Numbered from the stretch's first letter, positions 26,349-34,737 are shown. The stretch: 64,000 nucleotides of DNA from Rhodococcus erythropolis NBRC 15567 (GCF_001552595.1 NZ_BCRM01000001.1:1116001-1180000), one strand, 5' to 3'. Numbers and translations: made by a program. Notes: a model not told the origin generated them from the sequence alone.

Positions 26349-26368
26349 TTCTGCAACGTGTTGCAGAA
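26349..26368. promoter_or_regulatory. Perfect 20-bp palindrome TTCTGCAACGTGTTGCAGAA
   Basis: Perfect dyad symmetry over 20 bp, centred on GT-like CG, 5 bp beyond the XPB stop and about 80 bp upstream of the dipeptidase-like ATG. It could be an operator of a dimeric regulator. As RNA it would also form a stem, but it lacks the T-run of an intrinsic terminator. The regulator is not identifiable here. Confidence 0.6.
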
Positions 26369-26372
26369 ATGC

Positions 26373-28031
26373 TCAGCCGATTGCAGGTCCGAGCAGGTCA
26401 TCGGCGTCGGTGATCCGGTAGGCGTAGCCCTGTTCGGCGAGGAATCGCTGACGATGTGCCGCATATTCCGCATCGAGAGTGTCGCGGGAAACCACCGAAT
26501 AGAAGTGGGCCTGACCGCCGTCGTGCTTGGGGCGCAACAGTCGTCCGAGCCGCTGAGCTTCTTCCTGCCTCGATCCGAAGGTTCCCGAAACCTGCACGGC
26601 GACAGACGCCTCCGGAAGGTCGATCGAGAAGTTCGCGACCTTGCTCACCACCAGCGTCTGGATCTCACCGTTGCGGAACTGATCGAACAGGATCTCACGT
26701 TCCTTGTTCTTGGTGGATCCCTTGATCACCGGGGCGTTCAGGGCTTCGCCGAGTTCGTCGAGCTGATCGAGATACGCACCGATAACCAAGGTCGGTGAAT
26801 CCGGGTGCTTGGCCAGAATCGACTTCACGACAGCAATTTTGGTGTGCGCGGTCGAGCACAGTTTGTAGCGCTCCTCCGGCTCGGCGACGGCATAGGACAT
26901 GCGCTCGGCGTCCGTCATCGTCACTCGCACCTCGACGCAGTCAGCCGGCGCGATCCAGCCCTGCGCTTCGATGTCCTTCCACGGAGCGTCGTAGCGCTTG
27001 GGGCCGATGAGCGAGAAGACGTCGCCTTCGCGGCCGTCCTCACGAACCAGCGTTGCGGTCAGGCCGAGACGGCGGCGCGACTGCAGGTCTGCCGTCATCC
27101 GGAAGACGGGCGCGGGCAGCAAGTGGACCTCGTCGTAGATCACCAGTCCCCAGTCTCGGGAGTCGAAAAGTTCGAGGTGCTTGTACTCGCCCTTCGTACG
27201 ACGCGTGATCACCTGGTAGGTCGCGATCGTGACCGGCCGAATCTCCTTGCGCTCGCCGGAGTATTCGCCGATTTCTTCCTCGGTCAACGACGTGCGGGCG
27301 ATGAGCTCACGCTTCCACTGACGACCGGCGACGGTATTTGTGACGAGGATGAGTGTGGTGGCTTTGGCCTTTGCCATGGCTGCTGCGCCCACCATCGTCT
27401 TGCCGGCGCCACATGGCAGCACGACGACGCCCGAGCCGCCGGCCCAGAACGAATCCGCTGCCATCTGCTGGTAGTCGCGCAGTTCCCAGTGGCCCTCTTC
27501 GAAAGCGAGATCGATCGGGTGCGCTTCGCCGTCCACATAGCCGGCGAGGTCCTCGGCCGGCCAGCCCACCTTGAGCAACATCTGCTTGAGGCGGCCGCGT
27601 TCGCTCGGGTGGACAATCACGGTGTCGTCGTCGACCTTCTCACCGAGCATCGGTGAGATCTTCTTGTGTCGCATCACCTCGGTGAGGACTGCCCGGTCGA
27701 GGCTGACCAGGATGAGGCCGTGCACCGGGCTCTTGACCAGCTGCAAGCGTCCGTACCTGGCCATCGTGTCGACGATGTCGACCAGCAGCGGTTGCGGAAC
27801 TGCGAATCGTGAGAACGAAACCAGAGCGTCGACAACCTGCTCGGCGTCGTGTCCGGCGGCACGGGCATTCCACAAGGCCAGGGGAGTGATGCGATACGTG
27901 TGGACGTGCTCGGGGGCGCGTTCGAGTTCCGCGAAGGGGGCGATTGCCTGCCTGGCATCGCCGGCGCGCTCGTGGTCGACCTCCAACAGCAGCGTCTTGT
28001 CGGATTGGACGATCAACGGTCCGTCGGTCAC
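26373..28031 (-). CDS. XPB/Ssl2-type DNA repair helicase
   Basis: A 552-residue superfamily 2 helicase. N-terminal domain 1-170, then the Q-like LRDYQQMAADSFW, Walker A CGAGKT (207-212), DEVH box (300-303), GLTATL (323-328), the XPB-specific RED motif (R330-E331-D332) and motif VI QRLGRLLRP. Matches the 3'-5' bacterial XPB proteins (Rv0861c orthologue by order and family) that translocate on DNA, probably for repair. No thumb/Cys-rich C-terminal extension is seen. In relatives the helicase-associated protein (here at 32353-34677) is adjacent; here about 4.3 kb of accessory genes separate them. Confidence 0.93.
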   Translation of the reverse strand: MTDGPLIVQSDKTLLLEVDHERAGDARQAIAPFAELERAPEHVHTYRITPLALWNARAAGHDAEQVVDALVSFSRFAVPQPLLVDIVDTMARYGRLQLVKSPVHGLILVSLDRAVLTEVMRHKKISPMLGEKVDDDTVIVHPSERGRLKQMLLKVGWPAEDLAGYVDGEAHPIDLAFEEGHWELRDYQQMAADSFWAGGSGVVVLPCGAGKTMVGAAAMAKAKATTLILVTNTVAGRQWKRELIARTSLTEEEIGEYSGERKEIRPVTIATYQVITRRTKGEYKHLELFDSRDWGLVIYDEVHLLPAPVFRMTADLQSRRRLGLTATLVREDGREGDVFSLIGPKRYDAPWKDIEAQGWIAPADCVEVRVTMTDAERMSYAVAEPEERYKLCSTAHTKIAVVKSILAKHPDSPTLVIGAYLDQLDELGEALNAPVIKGSTKNKEREILFDQFRNGEIQTLVVSKVANFSIDLPEASVAVQVSGTFGSRQEEAQRLGRLLRPKHDGGQAHFYSVVSRDTLDAEYAAHRQRFLAEQGYAYRITDADDLLGPAIG

Positions 28032-28164
28032 GGAAGCCTCCTAGTGAAACAAACGCAGCAGCCACAGAGCGTTGCACCGCGTTGTCGGCTGACGCCAACC
28101 CTGCCATTGTCCTGGTATCGGAGCGCATACGCCAACAGGCGACGCTCGCACAGCCAGAAGTAGA

Positions 28165-28184
28165 GGTGCCCGAGTTCGGGCACC
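28165..28184 (-). terminator. Hairpin between the ADH operon end and XPB
   Basis: Arms GGTGCCCGA and TTCGGGCACC form a compact stem just downstream of the zinc alcohol dehydrogenase stop (28212) on the minus strand. There is no long T-run after it, so it may be a weak or Rho-assisted terminator. The rest of the 180-bp gap before XPB has no open frame. Confidence 0.5.
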
Positions 28185-28211
28185 CCTACGTCAACAGAGC
28201 AGGACCAACCG

Positions 28212-29291
28212 CTATTCCGGACGACCTGCGGCGGGCAGGACGAGGATCTTCACGTGCTCGTCGGGTGCGCGAAGAGCCGCAAAAGCGTCCGAAACTCCGT
28301 CGAGCCCGACACGGCCGGTAATGATCGCTTCGGCGTCGATCTCGCCGGCGGCCAACCGAGCAAGAGTGATGTCGTACGCGTTCTCGTAGGGGCCATGACC
28401 GAAGTTGATCGAGATCCTTCGGAACTGCCCGATGACGGGAACGATGGTCTCGTCGCCGAACGGCGCAGCCAGGACCTGAATCCGCGAGTTGAACGGCAGG
28501 GTGCGCATCAGTTCGCCGATGACCCCCGCCCGGCCGCTGCATTCGTAGGCGATCAGGATGCCGTTCGCGGCCTGGCCCACGAGCGGGTTGCCTTCGGCGA
28601 CCATCTGATTCCACAGTTCGATCGGATCCTGTTCGAAGGGGTCGACGACGATGTCCGCGCCCATCTTCTTGGCGAGCTCGCGGCGTTTGGGGGAGGGTTC
28701 GGACGCGATGACGATCTGTGCCCCTCTCGCTTTCGCAGCGACGATGGCACCCAGTCCGATCGTCCCGCAACCGACGACGAGCGCTGAATCGGCCGAGGTG
28801 AGGCCGGACTGCTGGAGATGCATCTCGCCGACGTGTAGAGGTTCGGCCAGTGTGGCGTGCTCGAGTGACAGATGGTCGGGAACCTTGCGGACCCAGAATG
28901 CGTCGACAACGATGTGATCGCCAAACGCGCCGTGGTATTCGTTCGAGTAACCGATGATCGTCGGGATCCCGGTAGCCGTGTCGGTGGCCAAGCCGATGCC
29001 GGACACCCGATCACCGATCATGAAATCGTCTACTGCAGAACCGGTCTCGGAGACGATACCCGCGTACTCGTGGCCCAGCACCACGGGTGCGTCTGGATCG
29101 AAGGTGGCGAGCGGGTAGCCACCGTTGTGTGCGACCTCGACGAATCGGCACGGGTCCTTCGACATACTCAGGTCGCTGCCGCAGATTCCGCAGGCGACGA
29201 CGTCGATGCGGATCTGATGGGGTGCCAACGGCGGCGCGTCGGCCATCTCGGCGACGGCGAATTCTCCCTGGTGGAATCGGACAGCCCTCAT
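28212..29291 (-). CDS. Zinc-dependent medium-chain alcohol dehydrogenase
   Basis: A 359-residue MDR enzyme: catalytic zinc ligands Cys34 (ACGICGSD) and His74-Glu75 (GHEYAG), Rossmann loop VVGCGTIGLGA. The four-Cys structural zinc lobe is not visible, as in some sorbitol/threonine dehydrogenase relatives. The ATG at 29291 overlaps the luciferase-like gene stop (ATGA), which fixes the start; the frame is open upstream only inside that gene. Operon with the LLM oxidoreductase suggests successive oxidation of one substrate. Substrate unknown. Confidence 0.88.
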   Translation of the reverse strand: MRAVRFHQGEFAVAEMADAPPLAPHQIRIDVVACGICGSDLSMSKDPCRFVEVAHNGGYPLATFDPDAPVVLGHEYAGIVSETGSAVDDFMIGDRVSGIGLATDTATGIPTIIGYSNEYHGAFGDHIVVDAFWVRKVPDHLSLEHATLAEPLHVGEMHLQQSGLTSADSALVVGCGTIGLGAIVAAKARGAQIVIASEPSPKRRELAKKMGADIVVDPFEQDPIELWNQMVAEGNPLVGQAANGILIAYECSGRAGVIGELMRTLPFNSRIQVLAAPFGDETIVPVIGQFRRISINFGHGPYENAYDITLARLAAGEIDAEAIITGRVGLDGVSDAFAALRAPDEHVKILVLPAAGRPE

Positions 29292-30481
29292 GCGCGCAAG
29301 GCTCCCGTCTCGGCCGGTTGGCCGTAGTAGTCGGTATGGGCTTTGGTGATCGCTCCGACCAGCCCGCCGATCAGGTATTCGCGGTTGTCCTCGGCGAACT
29401 GCATGCTCGCCTGACGTCCGACATTCCGCTTCCGGAAGTGCGGGACCACCTCGGAGGCGAACAATTCGTAGCTGCGTTTGGTGTCCTCCCAGCTCGCCAT
29501 GTCCACGTGAAGGATCAGGAACGTGCCGAACCCTCCTGTCTTCTCGATCAGACGCTCGATCTGAGCAATCGCATCTTCGGGCGTACCGATGATCGCCTGA
29601 CCGAACTCGCCGAGCGTGTCGTTGCGCCACTGGTCGATGATTCCGGCAGGTGTATCTGCCCAGGCCGGGTTCTGGCCGGTCTGTCGATTCACGTAGGAGG
29701 CCATCGATCCGATCCGTCGGCTCACGGCGCGCTCGGCCTCGGCTCGGGTCTCGGCGATGAACATCGGATTGACCACACGCCACGTCGCCCGGTCGGCGTG
29801 GTGGCCGTGCTCGGCCGAGACCTTCTCGTACACATCCCAGTTGCGATCCAGTGCGTCGAATCCGCTGGGTGAACTCGCCGCGAGTGACAGCAGGGAGAGC
29901 CCGTTCTTGCCGGCGAGCACCGAACCGTTGGGGGAAATCGTCGACGCTGTCACGGTCTCGATGCCGTCCGCACGGTATGTGGGCAGCTGTGCGCGTGCGT
30001 CACGCAACGTGAACCAGTCGGTTTCCATGTTGACGACCTCGCCGCGGAGCAACGCGAGAATGGCCTCGAGCGCTTCGCCCTGGCGACGACGCTGGTCCGA
30101 CGGGTTGATGCCCATCATGTGTGCATCGAGGGGGATCTTGCCCGGGCCGGTGCCGAAGATGAGCCGTCCGCGGGTCTGCAGATCGAGCTGAGTGATGCGG
30201 TCGGCCGTGATCAGCGGGTGGTGATAGGGCAGGGACGTCACGCCTGTGCCGAACTGGATGCGCTCGGTTCGCTCTGCGGCGGCCGCGATGAACATGTCCG
30301 GGGCCGGCACGATCTCGGCGCCGGTCGAATGATGCTCACCCATCCACGCTTCTTCGAATCCGAGGTGGTCCAGGTGTGTCATGAGGTCGATGTCGCGTCT
30401 GAGTTGCAGGGCGGGATCGGCGTCGAGCGGATGGTACGGGGCGAGGAAGGCTCCGAAGCGGATGGACGATGCGGACCACAC
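29288..30481 (-). CDS. LLM-class flavin-dependent monooxygenase
   Basis: A 397-residue luciferase-like enzyme: RFGAFLAPYHPLDADPALQLRRDIDLMTHLDHLGFEEAWMGEHHSTG is the bacterial-luciferase alpha/limonene-monooxygenase pattern, followed by RIQFGTGVTSLPYHHPLITADRI and GRLIFGTGPG. The GTG at 30481 lies eight bases after AGGAGATG and is preferred to an upstream ATG at 30520. It is the first gene of a two-gene operon with the alcohol dehydrogenase and is preceded by a palindromic operator. Terpene or ketone oxygenation is plausible but unproven. Confidence 0.85.
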   Translation of the reverse strand: MWSASSIRFGAFLAPYHPLDADPALQLRRDIDLMTHLDHLGFEEAWMGEHHSTGAEIVPAPDMFIAAAAERTERIQFGTGVTSLPYHHPLITADRITQLDLQTRGRLIFGTGPGKIPLDAHMMGINPSDQRRRQGEALEAILALLRGEVVNMETDWFTLRDARAQLPTYRADGIETVTASTISPNGSVLAGKNGLSLLSLAASSPSGFDALDRNWDVYEKVSAEHGHHADRATWRVVNPMFIAETRAEAERAVSRRIGSMASYVNRQTGQNPAWADTPAGIIDQWRNDTLGEFGQAIIGTPEDAIAQIERLIEKTGGFGTFLILHVDMASWEDTKRSYELFASEVVPHFRKRNVGRQASMQFAEDNREYLIGGLVGAITKAHTDYYGQPAETGALRA

Positions 30482-30544
30482 GATGACATCTCCTGTCGAC
30501 AGGGGAGTGATTTGGATCACTCGCTCTGATGCAGATGTCTAACA

Positions 30545-30560
30545 TGGATCAACTGATCCA
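30545..30560. promoter_or_regulatory. Operator palindrome TGGATCA-AC-TGATCCA
   Basis: A 16-bp inverted repeat with perfect 7-bp arms, 64 bp upstream of the LLM/ADH operon start, in the 216-bp divergent gap. A near copy with 14 of 16 identities lies at 30652-30667 in front of the opposite gene, so one regulator probably binds both. Confidence 0.75.
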
Positions 30561-30570
30561 ATAAGTTGAG

Positions 30571-30589
30571 CCTCCCGCACAGTGGGAGG
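30571..30589. terminator. Hairpin CCTCCC-N7-GGGAGG between divergent promoters
   Basis: A 6-bp G/C stem followed on the plus strand by TTTGT. Its place between two divergent transcription units is unusual for a terminator; it may insulate the two promoters or be part of a leader RNA. Confidence 0.4.
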
Positions 30590-30651
30590 TTTGTAATCAC
30601 TTGTAGCTCAATGCTATCTGGCGCAGTCATGTCGTCTAAGGTTGTTTCAAG

Positions 30652-30667
30652 TCGATCAACTGAACCA
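30652..30667. promoter_or_regulatory. Second operator copy TCGATCA-AC-TGAACCA
   Basis: Imperfect copy of the palindrome at 30545-30560, differing at two of 16 positions, 30 bp before the ATG of the 103-residue unknown gene. It could cover that gene's promoter and link its control to the LLM/ADH operon, probably through the TetR protein encoded at 31064. Confidence 0.65.
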
Positions 30668-30697
30668 GGCATTTTGAGAAGGAGCGTTGAAGAGGTC

Positions 30698-31009
30698 ATG
30701 CGACTGGACGTCACAATCACCCCCACCTCCTCGACCGTCGAACTGAACGGGGTCGACGACTTCACCAGTCTCTCGGTCGTCGTAGGCGGCGACGATCAAT
30801 CCGCGACTCTGAGTCGGGCATTGGAACCGTGGGGGGAACTCGAGGACGATCATGTCTGGCTCGACATTGCTCACCTGGAACAAGCCGTCGCGGCCCAGGT
30901 CGGAAACGCGCAGTGGAAGCAGAAGTTCTCCGCGATGGTGGACTACGCGCGCGCCCACGGCTGGGTCGATCGCGACAACAGGGTGCGAGCACACCGTGAA
31001 TCACTCTGA
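30698..31009 (+). CDS. Unknown 103-residue protein next to LLM/ADH operon
   Basis: Starts at ATG 30698 after GAAGAGGTC. The protein (MRLDVTITPTSSTVELNGVDDF...) is acidic in the middle and Trp-rich (ALEPWGEL, HVWLDI, AQWKQ, HGWVDRD), with an amphipathic helix EQAVAAQVGNAQWKQKFSAMVDYARAHGW. No signal peptide or membrane segment. I do not recognise a family. It is divergent from the flavin monooxygenase and sits between the second operator copy and the TetR gene, so it is probably co-regulated with them. Confidence 0.7.
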   Translation: MRLDVTITPTSSTVELNGVDDFTSLSVVVGGDDQSATLSRALEPWGELEDDHVWLDIAHLEQAVAAQVGNAQWKQKFSAMVDYARAHGWVDRDNRVRAHRESL

Positions 31010-31063
31010 CTCCGCGGTCAGCGCTTCGGAGAAGTTCGGCGAGCCCGTGCGAAGCTCGTTCGT

Positions 31064-31714
31064 ATGACCGACTCCCGGCAGAACCGTCAAGGCGACGTGA
31101 CACGTCTGCGTTTGCTCAAAACTGCTGAACGGCTTTTCGCGACAGAGGGATTGGATGCAGTTTCGCTGCGCGCGGTCAACGCGGCGGCCGGTCTCGGACC
31201 GTCGTCCGTCCACTACCATTTCGGCACCAAGGAGGATCTGGTCGCCGCGGTGCTGTTGGACATGGGAACGTCGGTGCGAGATCAGATCAGCGCGAACGTG
31301 GACGACCTAGCCGCCGACAAGGAGCCGCCGACGGTCGAAGCGTTGGTGCGGGCCGTCACGGCGCCATACAAGACACTGCTTCTTCGCCATCGCACGCGGG
31401 GAATGCGATGGATCAGAATCGTCACGCAGATTTCGCAGCCGCAGATGTCACGACCGGGCCATCCAGCCCTCGAGGCGACCGAGATGCACCTTCGTGATCA
31501 TCTTCTCGACCAGGTCCGTCGTACCTTTCCTGCTACCGATCCCGAAAGGCTCGAGACTCGCTGGGCGGTTGCCTTGATGGGCTTCCTCCAGGCGTTGAGC
31601 CGAGCGGACGATTGGAGCGGAAGCAGCAAGCCGCTCGCGCCGGAGCGACTTGCCGACTTCTACGAGGACCAGGTCGTCTTTCTGGTGGGTGGAGTGCGAC
31701 AGTTATTGGGATGA
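31064..31714 (+). CDS. TetR-family regulator beside the LLM/ADH operon
   Basis: A 216-residue TetR protein: helix-turn-helix RLRLLKTAERLFATEGLDAVSLRAVNAAAGLGPSSVHYHFGTKEDLVAAVL (about residues 14-64), then a helical effector domain. It follows the 103-residue gene by 54 bp on the same strand. It is the best candidate to bind the paired palindromes at 30545 and 30652. Confidence 0.9.
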   Translation: MTDSRQNRQGDVTRLRLLKTAERLFATEGLDAVSLRAVNAAAGLGPSSVHYHFGTKEDLVAAVLLDMGTSVRDQISANVDDLAADKEPPTVEALVRAVTAPYKTLLLRHRTRGMRWIRIVTQISQPQMSRPGHPALEATEMHLRDHLLDQVRRTFPATDPERLETRWAVALMGFLQALSRADDWSGSSKPLAPERLADFYEDQVVFLVGGVRQLLG

Positions 31715-31734
31715 GCGCCTAACTGATGCGCCTC

Positions 31735-31899
31735 CTATTTCTGCGCGACCACTGACTTCCGCATTTCCATTACATGAGTAATAGCTTCGGAAATTCCGGA
31801 TCTATAACCGATATTCTTTTCGGAATCACCCGGAGTGGAATCAAGCTCCGATTCGAGTCTCGTCTGAATACGGTCCAGGGTGTGGATTGTTCTTTTCAC
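31735..31899 (-). CDS. Small AT-rich gene, 54 residues, unknown
   Basis: GTG at 31899 overlaps the stop of the preceding small gene (GTGA). The product begins MKRTIHTLDRIQTRL and is helical and polar, ending MEMRKSVVAQK. Base composition here is far richer in A/T than the window, and third codon positions are often A or T, so the gene is probably acquired. No homologue recognised. A longer frame from 31974 exists but overlaps the neighbour. Confidence 0.5.
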   Translation of the reverse strand: MKRTIHTLDRIQTRLESELDSTPGDSEKNIGYRSGISEAITHVMEMRKSVVAQK

Positions 31900-32096
31900 G
31901 ATGGTTGATTCTCTTTCTGCGGTAAATCCGAAAGAAGTATTCCGGATTGCCGAGCGTGTTCGTCGAGGACACACAGTGATGCCAGGGTCATGCCCGCTGC
32001 GTAGCCGCGCGAGCGTGCATCAGTTCCTCGACTACGTGACTTGAACAGGTTGAATGTTTCGTGCAGGTGCACGAGGGTGTCGGTGGAGGCAGGCAT
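31896..32096 (-). CDS. Small gene, 66 residues, unknown
   Basis: ATG at 32096 with only a weak ribosome site. The product MPASTDTLVHLHETFNLF... contains a helical core SRGYAAGMTLASLCVLDEHARQSG and no membrane segment. It is coupled by a four-base overlap to the 54-residue gene downstream. Both lie in the atypical AT-rich stretch between the TetR gene and the helicase-associated gene. Not recognised. Confidence 0.5.
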   Translation of the reverse strand: MPASTDTLVHLHETFNLFKSRSRGTDARSRGYAAGMTLASLCVLDEHARQSGILLSDLPQKENQPS

Positions 32097-32139
32097 TGGT
32101 CAGCTTCGCAGTCAGCTCGTCTTCCTCTGGACTGTGCTG

Positions 32140-32265
32140 TCAGCTCCGCTTCCGCTTACGAATGAACTCGGAAGACTCCGTAGTTTTCGCCCGCTTTTCT
32201 GCGCGGCGTTCCTTGATCGACTGAGCGGGTTTCTTCATGTTCTTTCCCGGCGCCTTGTCAGCCAT
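32140..32265 (-). CDS. Very small basic protein, 41 residues
   Basis: ATG 32265 is preceded by AATGAGGAGCGACA, a strong ribosome site. The product (MADKAPGKNMKKPAQSIKER, then RAEKRAKTTESSEFIRKRKRS) has about 15 Lys/Arg in 41 residues, no hydrophobic stretch, and a Lys-rich start. Coding-like codon use and the ribosome site argue that it is real. Such short basic proteins are common in actinobacteria; nucleic-acid or ribosome contact is a guess. It lies 87 bp downstream of the helicase-associated gene on the same strand. Confidence 0.7.
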   Translation of the reverse strand: MADKAPGKNMKKPAQSIKERRAEKRAKTTESSEFIRKRKRS

Positions 32266-32324
32266 TGTCGCTCCTCATTTTTCGAAGTGGCAATCACAAA
32301 CTGACCTCGACCATACTTCATTTA

Positions 32325-32352
32325 CAGAAAAAAGCCAGTTGCTTCTTTTCTG
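32325..32352 (-). terminator. Hairpin after the helicase-associated gene
   Basis: On the minus strand, CAGAAAA...GAAGC-AACTG-GCTTTTTTCTG forms an interrupted stem with a run of six T directly after the inner arm, immediately beyond the stop at 32353. It is a plausible intrinsic terminator for that gene. Confidence 0.6.
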
Positions 32353-34677
32353 CTACTTTTTTCCGGAGTCGACGGGGCTGACGGAAGTAATGCGGTGCAA
32401 CGTGAAACGGCGTACGGCACCACTTGCCGGGTCGAAGGCGTCCAGCTGTCCGCCGCCCACGCTGACGGGGTCGACGATGCGATGAGTCGCTACCCCCTGA
32501 GCGTCGACATAGCCGATGTTGACGCTCGAATTGTCCCGGGCCGCTGTGGCCAGTAACGCGATGGTGGCGGCATTGTTCTCCCTCGAACCGTCCGTCCGGA
32601 CACCACCACGGCCCGGGGCGGAAGCGCGGTCGCCTGCTCGCATCGTGCGGACCAACGACGCCAATTGATCCGCCGACGGGCTTGCGGGCATTCGCGAGGC
32701 CGGTCGGCTGCGACGGTTCGGTACCCGCGCCCCGCGTGGGCGGAGATCGACCAACGTGCCCGAGGAGTCCTCACCTGCCGGCGCGAATCCGGCTGCGCGC
32801 AGCTCGGCCAGGACCTCGCGCAGTGGGGCCTGCGAAATCGCGACTGTGGGAGCCAAGGCGCGCAATGCCAGGGGCTCCGCCACCGCCGAAGCGAGGACCT
32901 CCGCCAGCAGTGATGCGTCCTCACATCGAATGAACGACGCCGCCACTCCGGCACGCAGTCGCCCGTGTCGACGGGCGACATCGTCGATCAGATACGAAAG
33001 TGATTGGGGAACAGGCGTCTTCGATTTCGAGGCGAACATCGCATGCAGTTCGGTGGCCGTCAGACCGGCGTCGAGCGCACGACGCACGCTGTCCTCGCTG
33101 ATGCGGTACATGGACGCCGATCCTGCCGACTCGATGTCCGCGACCAGGCTCACCTGCTCGAGCAGGTCCGGTACGAGCGGGCCGGGCGCAACCAGAGTCA
33201 GATCTGCCTGGACCAGGATGTAGTCGATGGGCTCGGGTAGGGCGGACTGCATTTCGGCTTCGGCGTCCCCGCCGTGCAGCAAAGCTCGTCCAGGTGACGA
33301 CAACGCGCCGCGGGCCACCAACCCGAGGGCGGCGGCCTCGTCCAGAGTCCGCTCGATTGCGAACGTCCGTAGGCGCCCGCTCCATCGCGGGCGTCGCCAC
33401 GCCAGTAGTCGACTTACCTCGACGGCCGATGCAGTCTGGCCACTGTCGAGTTCGGAGAGCAGCCCCAAAATGGCCTGGCGATCGCGCGGAGCCGCCGGGG
33501 CCCGGCCTTCCTCGGACAGCGCCGCGATGGGCTTGTCGGTGGAATCCCTCAGCCCGATCATCCACGGAACTCGCGGTACGTCGACCCAGGCGGACGCCAG
33601 CACCTCCCACCGACGCGCTGTGGACGCGTTGAGCCAGCCGTCGACGGCGAGTGTGGGCGTCCAGTATTCGTCCGCGTTGTCCGAGACCGGCGCCGGATCG
33701 GGCGTTCCACTGGCGATGAGTCCGGCTGCCGAGAGCAATTCGACGAGCAGGCTCACTCGCGCTTCGTCGAGATCGGCCGTCTTGGCCACGCGTCGTAGTT
33801 CTCGAACACCGAGTCCACCGGCTCGCAGTGCTGGGGCCGGTGCTGCGCCCAGAACAGCGATCACGCTCTCGCATTGGCGTACCAACTCGAGCGCCTCGCC
33901 GGCCGCTGCGGCGTTCACGTCCGCGGGTTTGAGTTTGTCGCCCCCGATGACGGGTGCGGTCAGCGTCGTCGGATCGAAAACCGGCTCGCCGCGGATGACC
34001 TGACGAACCGTCGCCGGAAGCTCGACGGTCTGCTCGTCGAGCCACCGCAGCAGGCCGGCCGCCAGCAGTCGCTGAACCGGGCGCTCAGGCGGCGTTCCGG
34101 GGGCGGCGTCGCGGGTGCGACCGATCGGGCTGGAGTTGGCGAGAGTCTCGAGGAGATCCCGCTCGCGGGTGTCCAGAGCGTCGAGGGCTGCCGAGATCTC
34201 GGTCTCGGTCATCGCCTCGGCAGGTTCGAGGGCTCGCCCCACACGCCACGGAATCATCCCGATGACTGCCGGGACGACGCTGATGGGATCGACACCCCAG
34301 ACGAGGGCGGACTCACGCATCTTCGACAGTGACTTGTCGACGGCCTTCTTGGTGACCTTGCCCTTGCCGGTCAGGGCGCGTTCGGCGATTGCACTGTTGA
34401 GCTCCGCCCGCGTCATCGGAGTTTCCTCGGCGCCGGCCAGTGCCAACAATTCGAGAAGACCGAAATCGAGGGTGTCGAGTTCGTCCGCCGCTCGGCTGAC
34501 CGACGCGCGTTGCTGCGCCCGACCACTGAGAACCACCATCGTGCTCGGCGGCGGTACGGCCAGATCGGGGCGCAGACGCAGCAGCTCCGTCAACTCGGCG
34601 TCACTGCGCGCCGAGAGCCAATCGGTCAGACTTTCGGCTGCGGAACTGCCCGCCGGGGTGCCACGTGTTTCGGTCAT
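32353..34677 (-). CDS. Helicase-associated (winged-helix) domain protein, partner of XPB
   Basis: A 774-residue protein matching the large actinobacterial helicase_C_3-type proteins encoded next to XPB (Rv0862c in M. tuberculosis by order). It begins ESLTDWLSARSDAELTELLRLRPDL, continues with helical repeats and winged-helix-like parts (FGLLELLALAGAEETPMTRAELNSAI) and ends with a WYL-like segment (NNAATIALLATAARDNSSVNIGYVDAQGV...). No ATPase motifs are present. It probably helps load or regulate the helicase. ATG at 34677; divergent from a 62-residue gene. Confidence 0.85.
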   Translation of the reverse strand: MTETRGTPAGSSAAESLTDWLSARSDAELTELLRLRPDLAVPPPSTMVVLSGRAQQRASVSRAADELDTLDFGLLELLALAGAEETPMTRAELNSAIAERALTGKGKVTKKAVDKSLSKMRESALVWGVDPISVVPAVIGMIPWRVGRALEPAEAMTETEISAALDALDTRERDLLETLANSSPIGRTRDAAPGTPPERPVQRLLAAGLLRWLDEQTVELPATVRQVIRGEPVFDPTTLTAPVIGGDKLKPADVNAAAAGEALELVRQCESVIAVLGAAPAPALRAGGLGVRELRRVAKTADLDEARVSLLVELLSAAGLIASGTPDPAPVSDNADEYWTPTLAVDGWLNASTARRWEVLASAWVDVPRVPWMIGLRDSTDKPIAALSEEGRAPAAPRDRQAILGLLSELDSGQTASAVEVSRLLAWRRPRWSGRLRTFAIERTLDEAAALGLVARGALSSPGRALLHGGDAEAEMQSALPEPIDYILVQADLTLVAPGPLVPDLLEQVSLVADIESAGSASMYRISEDSVRRALDAGLTATELHAMFASKSKTPVPQSLSYLIDDVARRHGRLRAGVAASFIRCEDASLLAEVLASAVAEPLALRALAPTVAISQAPLREVLAELRAAGFAPAGEDSSGTLVDLRPRGARVPNRRSRPASRMPASPSADQLASLVRTMRAGDRASAPGRGGVRTDGSRENNAATIALLATAARDNSSVNIGYVDAQGVATHRIVDPVSVGGGQLDAFDPASGAVRRFTLHRITSVSPVDSGKK

Positions 34678-34737
34678 CAGGTATCAGATTAGAGACCTGG
34701 TCTGTACGGCGTAACGGCGTCCTGTCAAAATGACTTC

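Noticed and set aside
28032-28211. SOS (LexA) box upstream of XPB
   Set aside because: No match to TCGAAC-N4-GTTCGA or a close variant was found in the gap.
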